Shown here one piece after another: positions 7,264 through 13,944 of a stretch of DNA of 14,775 bases (position 1 is the stretch's first letter; every line of letters begins with the position of its first letter). The notes beneath the pieces are model-generated. The model ran no database searches and had not been told where the DNA came from. It saw only the letters and a list, made by a program, of their open reading frames with translations. The translations under genes were made by a program, and so were the position numbers. The stretch covers positions 1 through 14,775 of the forward strand of contig PLCI01000100.1 in NCBI GenBank assembly GCA_003135595.1, given 5' to 3'. The DNA is from Acidimicrobiaceae bacterium. Its GTDB lineage: Bacteria > Actinomycetota > Acidimicrobiia > Acidimicrobiales > RAAP-2.

Positions 7264-7269
7264 TAGCGT
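7264..7269 (+). promoter_or_regulatory. Candidate -10 box for leaderless CPBP mRNA
   Basis: TAGCGT lies 6 nt before the ATG at 7276, within CGTTAGCGT. The same nine bases precede the amidase gene on the other strand. There is no Shine-Dalgarno between box and start. Confidence 0.45.
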
Positions 7270-7275
7270 CCTTCG

Positions 7276-8025
7276 ATGGCGCACGCCGCGGCAGCCATCC
7301 TCGCGACCGCACTCGTCACAATGCTCGTGGCGGTCCAGCCGCTCCGGGGCCTGCGGCGGTACGAGCGGCTCGTCGCAGCGCTCCAAACGAACCCCGATGC
7401 TCGACGGCAGTTCTACGTCCGCGGGATCGTCGCGGCGTGGGTCGCCGTCGGGATCGTCGCGGTCATCGGCGCCCTTGCCGGACGGGGCCCGACGTCGATC
7501 AGGCTCTCGATCACGCACCTGAAGCACGATGCGCCCCTGCTCATCGTGCTGTACGTGGGCACCGCCGTCGTCGCGCTCGGCGGCTCGCTCGTCGCGATCT
7601 GGCGTGGCAGCGACACGCTCATCGAGCGCTTCAGACGACAGCTCAGCCGCTTCGTCGAGCTCCTCCCTCGGACGCGCCTCGAGCGCAGGACCTTCGCGAT
7701 GGTGGCGGTGACGGCGGGGATCTGCGAGGAGATCCTGTACCGCGGATTCGGCGTGGCCTACGTCAGGTGGCTGGACCCGAGCGCAGGATCGACACTGCTC
7801 ATCGTCGTCATCGGGATCGCCTTCGGTGTCGCCCACCTCTACCAGGGACCACGGGGCGTGCTCCTCACCGGGCTCATCGGCGGCGCCTTCACCTGGATCA
7901 CGCTCCTGACGGGCACCCTGGTGCCGGCGATCCTGATCCACGTGCTGGTCGACCTCCGCGTCGTGGCGCTCCCCGCGACGCTCACCGAACCGGTCTCGTC
8001 ACCGATCGAGCCAGTGGGCCCGTGA
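7276..8025 (+). CDS. CPBP-family intramembrane metalloprotease
   Basis: This is a 249-aa polytopic membrane protein of the CPBP (CAAX protease and bacteriocin-processing, Abi) family. Motif 1 is EEILYRG (E151, E152, R156), motif 2 is FGVAH (F183, H187), and motif 3 is HVLVD (H222, D226). These are the glutamate and histidine residues that form the active site in the membrane. Hydrophobic segments occur at about 5-20, 50-68, 87-108, 138-150, 172-187, 197-212 and 216-232. The substrate is unknown; in bacteria these proteins include self-immunity and prenyl-protein-type proteases, and no bacteriocin gene is nearby. The start has no Shine-Dalgarno but follows a TAnnnT box by 6 nt. The desaturase is divergent, and the aldolase-family gene lies 77 bp downstream. 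Confidence 0.88.
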   Translation: MAHAAAAILATALVTMLVAVQPLRGLRRYERLVAALQTNPDARRQFYVRGIVAAWVAVGIVAVIGALAGRGPTSIRLSITHLKHDAPLLIVLYVGTAVVALGGSLVAIWRGSDTLIERFRRQLSRFVELLPRTRLERRTFAMVAVTAGICEEILYRGFGVAYVRWLDPSAGSTLLIVVIGIAFGVAHLYQGPRGVLLTGLIGGAFTWITLLTGTLVPAILIHVLVDLRVVALPATLTEPVSSPIEPVGP

Positions 8026-8044
8026 GGATGCGAGGACGCTCCAC

Positions 8045-8050
8045 TAACGT
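8045..8050 (+). promoter_or_regulatory. Candidate -10 box upstream of the aldolase-family gene
   Basis: TAACGT is 52 nt before the ATG at 8103, in the short gap after the CPBP gene. A transcript from here would have a leader of about 45 nt holding the AGGAGG at 8092-8097, so this gene can be transcribed on its own with an ordinary leader. Confidence 0.35.
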
Positions 8051-8102
8051 GTCTTGTCTGTACTCGCGCCGCGTGCGAGCCCGATCCGGCCAGGAGGACG
8101 CG

Positions 8103-8867
8103 ATGCCGTTCGTTGACCCCTCGATCGCCAAGATGACCTTCGACTCCCCCGGAGCGGAGCGACTGCACCGAAAGCAGCGTCTCGCCGCGGCATTCCGCCT
8201 GTTCTCGAGGTTCGGCTTCGACGAGGGCATCGCGGGGCACATCACCGCGAGAGACCCAGAGCGACTCGACCACTTCTGGGTGAATCCCTTCGGCACCCAC
8301 TTCGGGCACATCCGCGTGTCGGACCTGATCCTCGTCAACCACCTCGGCGAGGTCGTGGAGGGCGACAAGCCGGTGAACACCGCGGCGTTCGTCATCCACT
8401 CGCAGATCCACGCCGCCCGCCCCGACGTCATCGCCGCGGCGCACGCCCACTCGGTCTTCGGGAAGTCCTGGTCCTCGCTCGGGCTCCCCCTCGACCCGAT
8501 CACCCAGGACGTCTGCGCCTTCTATGAGGACCACGCGGTCTTCGACGACTACACGGGCGTGGTGCTCGACCTCGAGGAGGGCAAGCGAATCGCGCACGCC
8601 CTCGGCGACAACAAGGCCGCGATCCTGAGAAACCACGGCCTCCTGACCGTCGGCCACTCCGTGGAGGAAGCGGCGTGGTGGTTCATCACGATGGAGCGAT
8701 CGTGCCAGGCGCAGCTCCTAGCGTCGTCCGCCGGCACTCCGGTGAAGATCAGCCATGAGATGGCCAGCTTGACGAGGACCCAGGTCGGCTCGCACCTCGC
8801 GGGCTGGTTCAGCTTCCAACCGCTTTTCGACCGGATCGCACGCGAGCAGCCCGACCTCTTCGACTGA
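8103..8867 (+). CDS. Class II aldolase/adducin family protein
   Basis: This 254-aa protein covers the whole class II aldolase/adducin head domain. The metal-binding histidines are visible: HAH at H114 and H116, and H178 in ILRNHGLL. GIAGHITAR (42-50) and NPFGTHFGHI (61-70) fit the phosphate/substrate loop region. The catalytic Glu of true fuculose/ribulose-phosphate enzymes, expected just before the helix in NTAAFVIHSQIHAARPD, is replaced by Ala. This is usual in the adducin-like subgroup, so the reaction (aldol cleavage, epimerisation or decarboxylation) is not predictable. An AGGAGG at 8092-8097 with a 5-nt spacer fixes the start. The frame is open further upstream through the CPBP gene, but that part is a shadow. 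There is no sugar kinase or isomerase beside it. Confidence 0.9.
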   Translation: MPFVDPSIAKMTFDSPGAERLHRKQRLAAAFRLFSRFGFDEGIAGHITARDPERLDHFWVNPFGTHFGHIRVSDLILVNHLGEVVEGDKPVNTAAFVIHSQIHAARPDVIAAAHAHSVFGKSWSSLGLPLDPITQDVCAFYEDHAVFDDYTGVVLDLEEGKRIAHALGDNKAAILRNHGLLTVGHSVEEAAWWFITMERSCQAQLLASSAGTPVKISHEMASLTRTQVGSHLAGWFSFQPLFDRIAREQPDLFD

Positions 8868-8950
8868 CAGCCGCCGGATCACGCGCAGACGTGTCGACGG
8901 CGCGACCGGCCCACGGCCACGAGCGAGCGCAGCGCGGTGCGCGACGGACG

Positions 8951-8956
8951 TAGCCT
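8951..8956 (+). promoter_or_regulatory. Candidate -10 box for leaderless GNAT mRNA
   Basis: TAGCCT lies 8 nt before the ATG at 8965. The bases between box and start contain no purine-rich Shine-Dalgarno. Confidence 0.3.
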
Positions 8957-8964
8957 CCTGCGCG

Positions 8965-9753
8965 ATGACCGACGACACTGACACGACACTCGACCGAGAC
9001 GCGGTCACCAGGCAGGTGGCCAGCCTCACGCGGCGGTCGCTGGCCGCCCTTGCAGAGCACGTCACGGCGTTCGACGGCGGGTTCGCGGTCCGAACCACCG
9101 CGCTGCCGCTTGTCTGGACCCTCAATCAGGTTCGGATCGCCGGGCCGACCACGGCGGGCGAGCTGGCCGCCCTCGCCGATCGGTTTCAGGAAGGTCTGTC
9201 CTTCCGCCACGTGGTCGTCGAGGGCGAGCAGGGTGCCCTGCTCGTCGCGCAGCTGGCCGCCGCCGGCTGGTGGTCGGAGCGCGAGGTGCTGATGGCGATG
9301 ACGGGGCCGGTCGATCGTGGGATCGACACCACATCGGTCGTGGAGCTGAGCGAGCGTCAGATGATGTCGCTCATGCGCCAGTGGCTGCTCGAAGAGCGCG
9401 TCGAGACGACCGACGACGGCCTCGACCAGGTTGCCGAGTACAGCCGCCGCGAGGGCGCGCTCTTCGACGAGACCAGGCTCGGCGTCGTGCACGAGGGAAC
9501 GCCCGTCGCCATCACCAAGCTCCGTGCGAGCGAGCGCATCGCGTGGGTGGAAGACGTCTACACCGCACCTTCGGCGAGGGGCCGGGGGCTCGCGCGAGCG
9601 CTCGTCGCCGAGGCGGTCACGAGGGCGTGGAAGGCGCAGCCCGCGTTCGCCTTCATCATCGCGGACGACCAGGACTGGCCGAAGCACTTCTACGCACGGG
9701 CCGGATTCGTGCCGATGGGGTGCAACTACACCTTTCACCTGGGCGCCGCGTGA
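8965..9753 (+). CDS. GNAT-family N-acetyltransferase, 262 aa
   Basis: The C-terminal half is a GNAT domain that would transfer an acetyl group from acetyl-CoA. Its CoA-binding motif A is WVEDVYTAPSARGRGLARAL (194-213), with the R/Q-x-x-G-x-G/A loop at 205-210, and motif B is DWPKHFYARAGFVPMG (237-252). The first 120 residues look like a degenerate second GNAT repeat (EGLSFRHVVVEGEQGALLVAQL then AGW), so this may be a two-domain GNAT. The substrate is unknown. The gene is 97 bp after the aldolase-family gene and converges on the aldo/keto reductase. The start ATG has no Shine-Dalgarno but has a TAGCCT box 8 nt upstream. Confidence 0.85.
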   Translation: MTDDTDTTLDRDAVTRQVASLTRRSLAALAEHVTAFDGGFAVRTTALPLVWTLNQVRIAGPTTAGELAALADRFQEGLSFRHVVVEGEQGALLVAQLAAAGWWSEREVLMAMTGPVDRGIDTTSVVELSERQMMSLMRQWLLEERVETTDDGLDQVAEYSRREGALFDETRLGVVHEGTPVAITKLRASERIAWVEDVYTAPSARGRGLARALVAEAVTRAWKAQPAFAFIIADDQDWPKHFYARAGFVPMGCNYTFHLGAA

Positions 9754-9775
9754 TCGGCCCGGGCCACGCCGCGGC

Positions 9776-9792
9776 CGACCGCTCGACGGTCG
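9776..9792. terminator. Hairpin between convergent GNAT and reductase genes
   Basis: CGACCG (9776-9781) pairs with CGGTCG (9787-9792) around a 5-nt loop in the 76-bp gap between the two stops. The position suits a shared terminator, but the stem is short and no T-tract is present. Confidence 0.4.
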
Positions 9793-9829
9793 CGCCCCGG
9801 CGCTGATTCACCAGCACCTGGCTTGGCCG

Positions 9830-10675
9830 CTACCCGATCGCGATGAGCGCGGCTTGATCGAGATCGACGTCGGCCGCGGCGAGGTTCTCCTCGAGGTGCG
9901 CCGGCGACGACGTACCCGGGATCAGCAACACATTGGGCGACAGTTGCAGCAGCCATGCGAGCGCCACCTGCGCAGGTGTCACGTCCAGCCGCCGAGCGAC
10001 CGCTGTGACCGACGCGGCGCCGAGGACCGGGTTGACGGGGTGGAAGGCCGATCCCAGCGGAAAGAAGGGGACGTAGGCAACACGGTCCTCGCGGGTGGCC
10101 TCGAGCACGTCCAGTCCCGTCCGGTCCGCCAGGTTGAACTCGTTCTGCACGCAGGCGATCTCGGTGCGGGCGCGGGCGCGCCGGTACTCGCCGAGGTCGA
10201 CGCTGCTGAGCCCGATGGCTCCGATCAGCCCCTCCTCGCGCAGCTCGACCATCGCGTCGAGCTGGTCGTCAAGCGAGACATCCGAGTCGGGGTGGCGACG
10301 AAGGTTGACGACGTGCACGGACTCGATCCCGAGCGACTCGAGGTTGGCCTGCACGCCTGCTCGAAGCTCGGCGGGCCGCTGCGCCGGCAGCCACGAGCCC
10401 GCCGCGTCGCGCCTCGCCCCGACCTTGGAGACGAGCACGAGGTCATCGGGATACGGGTGCAGCGCGTCGAAGATGAGCTCGTTCGCGACGTCAGGCCCGT
10501 AGAACTGGGCCGTGTCGATGTGATTGACGCCGGCCTCGACGGCTCGGCGCAGGACCGCGATGGCGTCGTCACGACTGCGCGGCGGGCCGAACACCCCTGG
10601 GCCCGGCAGCTGCATCGCACCAAAGCCCATCCGCCGCACGCGGTGCCCCGCGAGGTCGTAGGTCGTGTCGTCCAT
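9830..10675 (-). CDS. Aldo/keto reductase, catalytic His replaced
   Basis: This 281-aa TIM-barrel protein is of the NADPH-dependent aldo/keto reductase family. Three of the four usual catalytic residues are visible: D54 and Y59 in NHIDTAQFYG, and K84 in LVLVSKVG. At the fourth place, where LH is expected, the sequence reads VNLRRH, putting Arg126 at the His site with a His two residues later. The later motifs IGLSS (154-158), ACVQNEFNL, and LLIPGTSSPAHLEEN (250-264, the cofactor loop) are normal. I chose ATG 10675; the frame is open to a GTG at 10774, but that would overlap the SGNH gene and the extra residues do not resemble the family. The SGNH gene ends 62 bp upstream on the same strand, so co-transcription is possible. 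Confidence 0.9.
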   Translation of the reverse strand: MDDTTYDLAGHRVRRMGFGAMQLPGPGVFGPPRSRDDAIAVLRRAVEAGVNHIDTAQFYGPDVANELIFDALHPYPDDLVLVSKVGARRDAAGSWLPAQRPAELRAGVQANLESLGIESVHVVNLRRHPDSDVSLDDQLDAMVELREEGLIGAIGLSSVDLGEYRRARARTEIACVQNEFNLADRTGLDVLEATREDRVAYVPFFPLGSAFHPVNPVLGAASVTAVARRLDVTPAQVALAWLLQLSPNVLLIPGTSSPAHLEENLAAADVDLDQAALIAIG

Positions 10676-10737
10676 CGAGCCCACCAGTCTGCGGCGCGCC
10701 ACGGCGGGTGTCCCGCGCGACCTCGTCGACTTGTCGA

Positions 10738-11802
10738 TCAGAGGTTGAACGGACGCGCGATGGCCGCCTTGCACGCCGAGTTGATGGGCCGCCCGGTCGG
10801 CACGAGGAGCCTCGTGAGCACCCCGCCCGCAGGAACGAGGCGGCCGGGGGCGCGCTTCCCGATGCAGCCCACGAGCGACCCGAACGAGCGCGCCAGCGAC
10901 TGCACGTACGACGCCGCGAGGTGCCAGCGGTCGGCATGGACCAGCGTGTTGTGCAGGACGTCAGGGCACGAGTTGCCGCACAGGAGCATCGACACGTTGA
11001 CGACGAAGGCGTGCGAGCCCCGGATCGCCGAGGTGAACTTCGCGTCCGCCACCGTGCTGAACGCGCTGCCGATCGGGGTGTTGCAGGCCTGCACGTCGCT
11101 CGCGTGCGCGGCCAGGCAGTGACTCGGGTCCAGCTTCGCTGCGGGGACCCCGAGCACCACGCCGACCGGGAAGCGACGGACGGCGAGCTGGGTCAGGGTC
11201 GACTCGACCGCAGCCGCCCACTGCTTCGAGGAGATGCTCGAGCCGTCGGGGGCGGTCCTGTAGAAGTCCTCTGCGGCGAGCACCAGCTGGGGAGCCGGGC
11301 GTATCGCGTTGATCGCGGTGACGACGTTGCTCCGGAAGGAAAGACAGCCCGGGTCGATCGAGCCGAGGTAGTCGCGCACCGCCCTGTTGGCGAACGGGCA
11401 GCCGATCCGCACGTAGACGACCAGCTTGAAGTGCTCGGCGTTGCCGAGCTCGCTCAGGGCCGGGACCCACTGCAGCGCGAACGAGTCGCCGTAGAGGACG
11501 ACCGTCTGCTGGGCCGACGTGTCCCCGAACGCGCACGCCGTCGCCGCCGCGGACCCGCCCGGGTCGCTGGCGCACGAGTCCCCCCAGAACATCGACTTCT
11601 CCTCCTTGGGGAGCTCGCCCTGCAACGACGAACTGAGTGCCTTCGTGTTCGACGAGTGGAGGATCCACGACAGCACGGCAGGCACGCCCGGCAGCCTGCT
11701 GACCGTCGTGTAGGGCGATGCCCACGCCGAGCCCGCGATCGTCAGGGCGACCGAGATCACGGCCCCCACCACGACCGCGCGCCCCGTACGTCCGAGTCGC
11801 AT
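10738..11802 (-). CDS. Exported stand-alone SGNH hydrolase domain protein, 354 aa
   Basis: A signal peptide (about 7-28, AWA-S) leads into an SGNH-type esterase or acyl-transfer domain. VVLYGDSFALQWVPAL (101-116) holds the Gly-Asp-Ser block with nucleophile S107, and the C-terminal D291..H294 in HADRWHLAASY supplies the Asp/His. This sequence type is best known as the C-terminal SGNH domain of acyltransferase-3 membrane proteins that acetylate surface sugars; here the 10-TM acyltransferase part is absent. Ten cysteines in the mature protein (including C77, C90, C135, C153, C229, C240, C275, C279) suggest disulfides outside the cell. ATG 11802 is chosen for the signal peptide and a TACTGT box 7 nt upstream. 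The GH16 gene is divergent, so a shared extracellular glycan target is plausible. Confidence 0.85.
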   Translation of the reverse strand: MRLGRTGRAVVVGAVISVALTIAGSAWASPYTTVSRLPGVPAVLSWILHSSNTKALSSSLQGELPKEEKSMFWGDSCASDPGGSAAATACAFGDTSAQQTVVLYGDSFALQWVPALSELGNAEHFKLVVYVRIGCPFANRAVRDYLGSIDPGCLSFRSNVVTAINAIRPAPQLVLAAEDFYRTAPDGSSISSKQWAAAVESTLTQLAVRRFPVGVVLGVPAAKLDPSHCLAAHASDVQACNTPIGSAFSTVADAKFTSAIRGSHAFVVNVSMLLCGNSCPDVLHNTLVHADRWHLAASYVQSLARSFGSLVGCIGKRAPGRLVPAGGVLTRLLVPTGRPINSACKAAIARPFNL

Positions 11803-12129
11803 CCGCTGCACAGTACGCCGTGGAGGTGCTCGAAGCGAGAAGGGCGGCGATTCATCGACCCCTGACCGCCTCGCTGGCGCGCGGGCCCCGAGCCAGGGCC
11901 CCGCACGACCGGCACCGCCCGCACAGAAGCCACTTCCGGACCGACCCGCTGGAAGATCGTTCGCCGCCCCTGCACGCCACGCGACGCTCCGGTACGGTCC
12001 GGTCGTCGCGTCTGTCGGTGGACCCTCGAACGGTCGAAGCACTCGATGCCAGTCCGCACCGGCCACCACCGAGTCCGTCGCGACGACAAGAGATCGTGAC
12101 GTCTCGATCCCGTCTTTGGAGGTGAGGAC
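11803..12129. other. Divergent intergenic region, 327 bp
   Basis: This is the control region between the divergent SGNH and GH16 genes. It has the SGNH -10 candidate (11810-11815), a GGTACGGTCCGGTCG stretch near 11991-12005 that could contribute a -10 box (TACGGT, 11993-11998) for the GH16 gene, and the GH16 Shine-Dalgarno (12118-12125). No other gene is supported. Confidence 0.45.
11810..11815 (-). promoter_or_regulatory. Candidate -10 box for leaderless SGNH mRNA
   Basis: On the minus strand TACTGT lies 7 nt before the ATG at 11802. No Shine-Dalgarno is present between them. Confidence 0.35.
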
Positions 12130-12948
12130 ATGCCCCGTCGCACGCTGCTCGTCATCAGCCTGATGCTCGTGCTCGCCGCCACACTGCCCCTCACCGCGCG
12201 GGCAGCGGCCGCGCCACGAGTCGGGTTGCAGAAATCCAGACCCGCTGCTTGCTGGCCGTCCATACCGTCGAGCAAGGAACCCTCGGGCCTCTCACCGCTC
12301 GCAGCGGGTGCCGCGCCGCGCTACACCCTCACGTACTGCAACGACTTCACCGGCACGAGCCTCCCGAGCGGATGGGACAAGTTCAGCGGCGTCCCCAAGG
12401 GTGATCCGAGCGGCTACTTCGAGCCGTCCCACGTGATCGTGCGCAACGGCATCGTGCAGCTGCAGACCTACCGCGACCCCAGCCGTCACCACGCGTGGGC
12501 CACGGGTGGCATCTGCCACTGCGGCGCGCCTCACACCTACGGGGCGTTCTTCGTGCGCTCGAAGGCAGTCGGTGCCGGTCCCGACGACGTCGAGCTCCTC
12601 TGGCCGGTCGCGCACGTCTGGCCGCCGGAGATCGACTTCAACGAGTCCGCGGCCTTCCCGTTGCGCACGACGTGGACGGTGCACTTCGCGCCCGGCGACC
12701 AGACCGTCTGGCACACCGCCATGGTGAACCTCTGGCAGTGGCACACCTGGGGCGTCTACTGGACGCCCAAGTCCCTCACGTTCACCGTCGACGGGTTCGT
12801 CTGGGGCCGGGTCACGTCATCGCACGCGATCCCGAAGGGCCCGATGACGCTCGACATACAGTCCCAGACCTACTGCGGCATCGCACCGGCGTGCCCGACC
12901 GCCCCGGCGTCCTTCGAGGTCGACTGGGTGGAGGAGTTCACCAGGTAG
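12130..12948 (+). CDS. Exported glycoside hydrolase family 16 protein
   Basis: This 272-aa protein has a signal peptide (about 4-26, ending ARA) and a GH16 beta-jelly-roll domain. The retaining active site ExDxxE is intact as EIDFNE: E167 nucleophile, D169, E172 acid/base. Supporting features are YCNDFTGTSLPSGWDKF at the domain start, TYGAFFVRSKAV (136-147), the WHTWGVYWTP strand (204-213) and VDWVEEF at the end. Cys pairs are likely (C129/C131, C249/C255). GH16 enzymes cleave beta-1,3/1,4-glucans, galactans and related polysaccharides outside the cell; the exact substrate is not predictable. There is no carbohydrate-binding module. The start is set by GGAGGTGA at 12118-12125. It is divergent from the SGNH gene. 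Confidence 0.9.
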   Translation: MPRRTLLVISLMLVLAATLPLTARAAAAPRVGLQKSRPAACWPSIPSSKEPSGLSPLAAGAAPRYTLTYCNDFTGTSLPSGWDKFSGVPKGDPSGYFEPSHVIVRNGIVQLQTYRDPSRHHAWATGGICHCGAPHTYGAFFVRSKAVGAGPDDVELLWPVAHVWPPEIDFNESAAFPLRTTWTVHFAPGDQTVWHTAMVNLWQWHTWGVYWTPKSLTFTVDGFVWGRVTSSHAIPKGPMTLDIQSQTYCGIAPACPTAPASFEVDWVEEFTR

Positions 12949-12979
12949 CCAGCCATCCTCGACGGGCAGCGCTCGACCT

Positions 12980-13207
12980 CTACTGCAGGTAGTGCTCGAC
13001 GGTCTCGACGCCGCGAGGGGACGCGGCGGCGGCGTCGCCATGAAACTCCCGCTGCGCGCGGCGCTGTCGCAGGAGGTCCCAGCACTGGTCGAGCGACTCC
13101 TCGAGGTGCGCGAGCCGAACGGGGTCTCGTGGCGTCCCGGGCTGGCGAAGCGCCTCTTCCTCTTCGACCAGCGATCGGATCCGATGCAGGATGTCCTCGT
13201 CGGTCAT
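12980..13207 (-). CDS. DUF2630-type small protein, 75 aa
   Basis: A small soluble protein, mostly helical and highly charged. DQCWDLLRQRRAQREF (40-55) and the VETVEHYLQ end match the conserved actinobacterial DUF2630 family; the function is unknown. MTDEDILHRIRSLVEEEEAL is also typical of its start. GGGAGG with a 5-nt spacer fixes ATG 13207. It is the last gene of a three-gene minus-strand operon, 22 nt after the UBP zinc-finger gene, and converges on the GH16 gene with 31 bp between stops. Confidence 0.85.
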   Translation of the reverse strand: MTDEDILHRIRSLVEEEEALRQPGTPRDPVRLAHLEESLDQCWDLLRQRRAQREFHGDAAAASPRGVETVEHYLQ

Positions 13208-13229
13208 GGTGTCCTCCCTGTTGCAGTTC

Positions 13230-13529
13230 TCACGGATGCGACGGCGACGGCGGGGCGCCGTCCACGTCGAACGCCACCTCGTCCACGTAGCACCACCACC
13301 AGTCCTCCTCCGGCTCGTAGGAGCGGATGAGCGGATGGCCGTGGGCGCCGAAGTGCGCGGTCGCGTGCTTGCCCGGCGAGTTGTCGCAGCAGCCCACGTG
13401 CCCGCACCCGAGGCAGAGGCGCAGGTGCACCCAGCGCCCTCCCGCCGCGAGGCACTCTTCGCAACCCGCTGGCGGGCGGGGCGTCGGAGCCGGGTCCGCG
13501 CCGTCGAGATGGGTGCACGTCGCGGTCAC
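13230..13529 (-). CDS. UBP-type zinc finger protein, 99 aa
   Basis: This protein is almost entirely one UBP-type (ZnF-UBP/HUL-like) zinc finger. Likely ligands are C5 and H7 in TCTH, C23 and C26 in CEEC, C39 and C42 in CLGC, C47/C48, and histidines H55, H59, H63 and H65. CGHVGCCDNSPGKHATAHF (42-60) is the family core. In eukaryotes such fingers bind ubiquitin C-termini; bacterial stand-alone copies have no established role. GTG 13529 overlaps the TGA of the preceding GNAT gene by 4 nt (GTGA), which implies translational coupling and decides this start. A GAGG lies about 8 nt upstream. The frame continues further upstream but has no support there. Confidence 0.85.
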   Translation of the reverse strand: MTATCTHLDGADPAPTPRPPAGCEECLAAGGRWVHLRLCLGCGHVGCCDNSPGKHATAHFGAHGHPLIRSYEPEEDWWWCYVDEVAFDVDGAPPSPSHP

Positions 13530-13843
13530 GACGACGGCCTCGACTCCCAGTCGATGCGTGTGGCGGCGGCCACCTCGGGGTGGCTGGCGAGCCAGTGGCG
13601 CGCGAACGGGCACCGCGGCACCACGGTCAGCCCCTCGTCGTTGGCGCGGACGACCGCGGTGGCGACCAGCACGCCGCCGATGCCCCGTGAGCTGACCTCG
13701 TCGGGGACGACCACGTGCTCGATGACGAGCCGCTCTTCGTTCACCACGAAGTTGAGGACCGCAGTGGCGCCGTCCTCGACGAGCACGTAGCGCCCTGTCC
13801 GCGCGTCGAGCACCGGCTGTCTCGCGATCGTCTCGTCGATCAT
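13526..13843 (-). CDS. Small GNAT-like acetyltransferase (YjdJ/Acetyltransf_CG type)
   Basis: This 105-aa protein belongs to the minimal GNAT group. LVIEHVVVPDEVSSRGIGGVLV (39-60) is the CoA-binding strand and loop (RGIGG 53-57), and VVPRCPFARHWLASHPEV (74-91) has the typical CPF..W...HPE end of this subgroup. The acceptor substrate is unknown. GGAGG with a 5-nt spacer fixes ATG 13843; the much longer open frame upstream is arginine-rich and spurious. It leads a three-gene operon with the UBP zinc finger and DUF2630 proteins, coupled to the former by a 4-nt overlap. Confidence 0.85.
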   Translation of the reverse strand: MIDETIARQPVLDARTGRYVLVEDGATAVLNFVVNEERLVIEHVVVPDEVSSRGIGGVLVATAVVRANDEGLTVVPRCPFARHWLASHPEVAAATRIDWESRPSS

Positions 13844-13874
13844 GCGCACCTCCGAGCAGCCCCCGTCGGCCTGC

Positions 13875-13880
13875 ACCGTA
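13875..13880 (-). promoter_or_regulatory. Candidate -10 box for the GNAT-UBP-DUF2630 operon
   Basis: On the minus strand TACGGT is 31 nt upstream of ATG 13843, leaving a short leader that contains the GGAGG site. It faces away from the TAACGT box of the plus-strand gene about 50 bp away. Confidence 0.3.
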
Positions 13881-13931
13881 CCGGGCGGCGCATTGGGCCC
13901 GCACCTGGCGCCGGCGCTGCCACGACGCCGG

Positions 13932-13937
13932 TAACGT
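13932..13937 (+). promoter_or_regulatory. Candidate -10 box for leaderless Cys-Cys protein mRNA
   Basis: TAACGT lies 7 nt before ATG 13945, with no Shine-Dalgarno. It overlaps an alternative GTG start at 13936, which argues against that GTG. Confidence 0.4.
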
Positions 13938-13944
13938 GCCGTGC

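Noticed and set aside
7276..8025. CPBP gene as part of a bacteriocin or phage-defence (Abi) system
   Set aside because: No bacteriocin precursor, transporter or defence gene is adjacent; neighbours are a desaturase and an aldolase-family gene.
6987..8102. Upstream part of the 626-codon frame ending at 8867
   Set aside because: It runs through the CPBP gene in another frame; the aldolase-family protein begins at 8103 with AGGAGG.
9431..11122. 563-codon plus-strand frame
   Set aside because: It crosses the GNAT end and is antisense to the reductase and SGNH genes; Arg-rich with no motif.
10708..11865. 385-codon plus-strand frame
   Set aside because: It is antisense to the SGNH gene, which has a signal peptide and the GDS and DxxH motifs.
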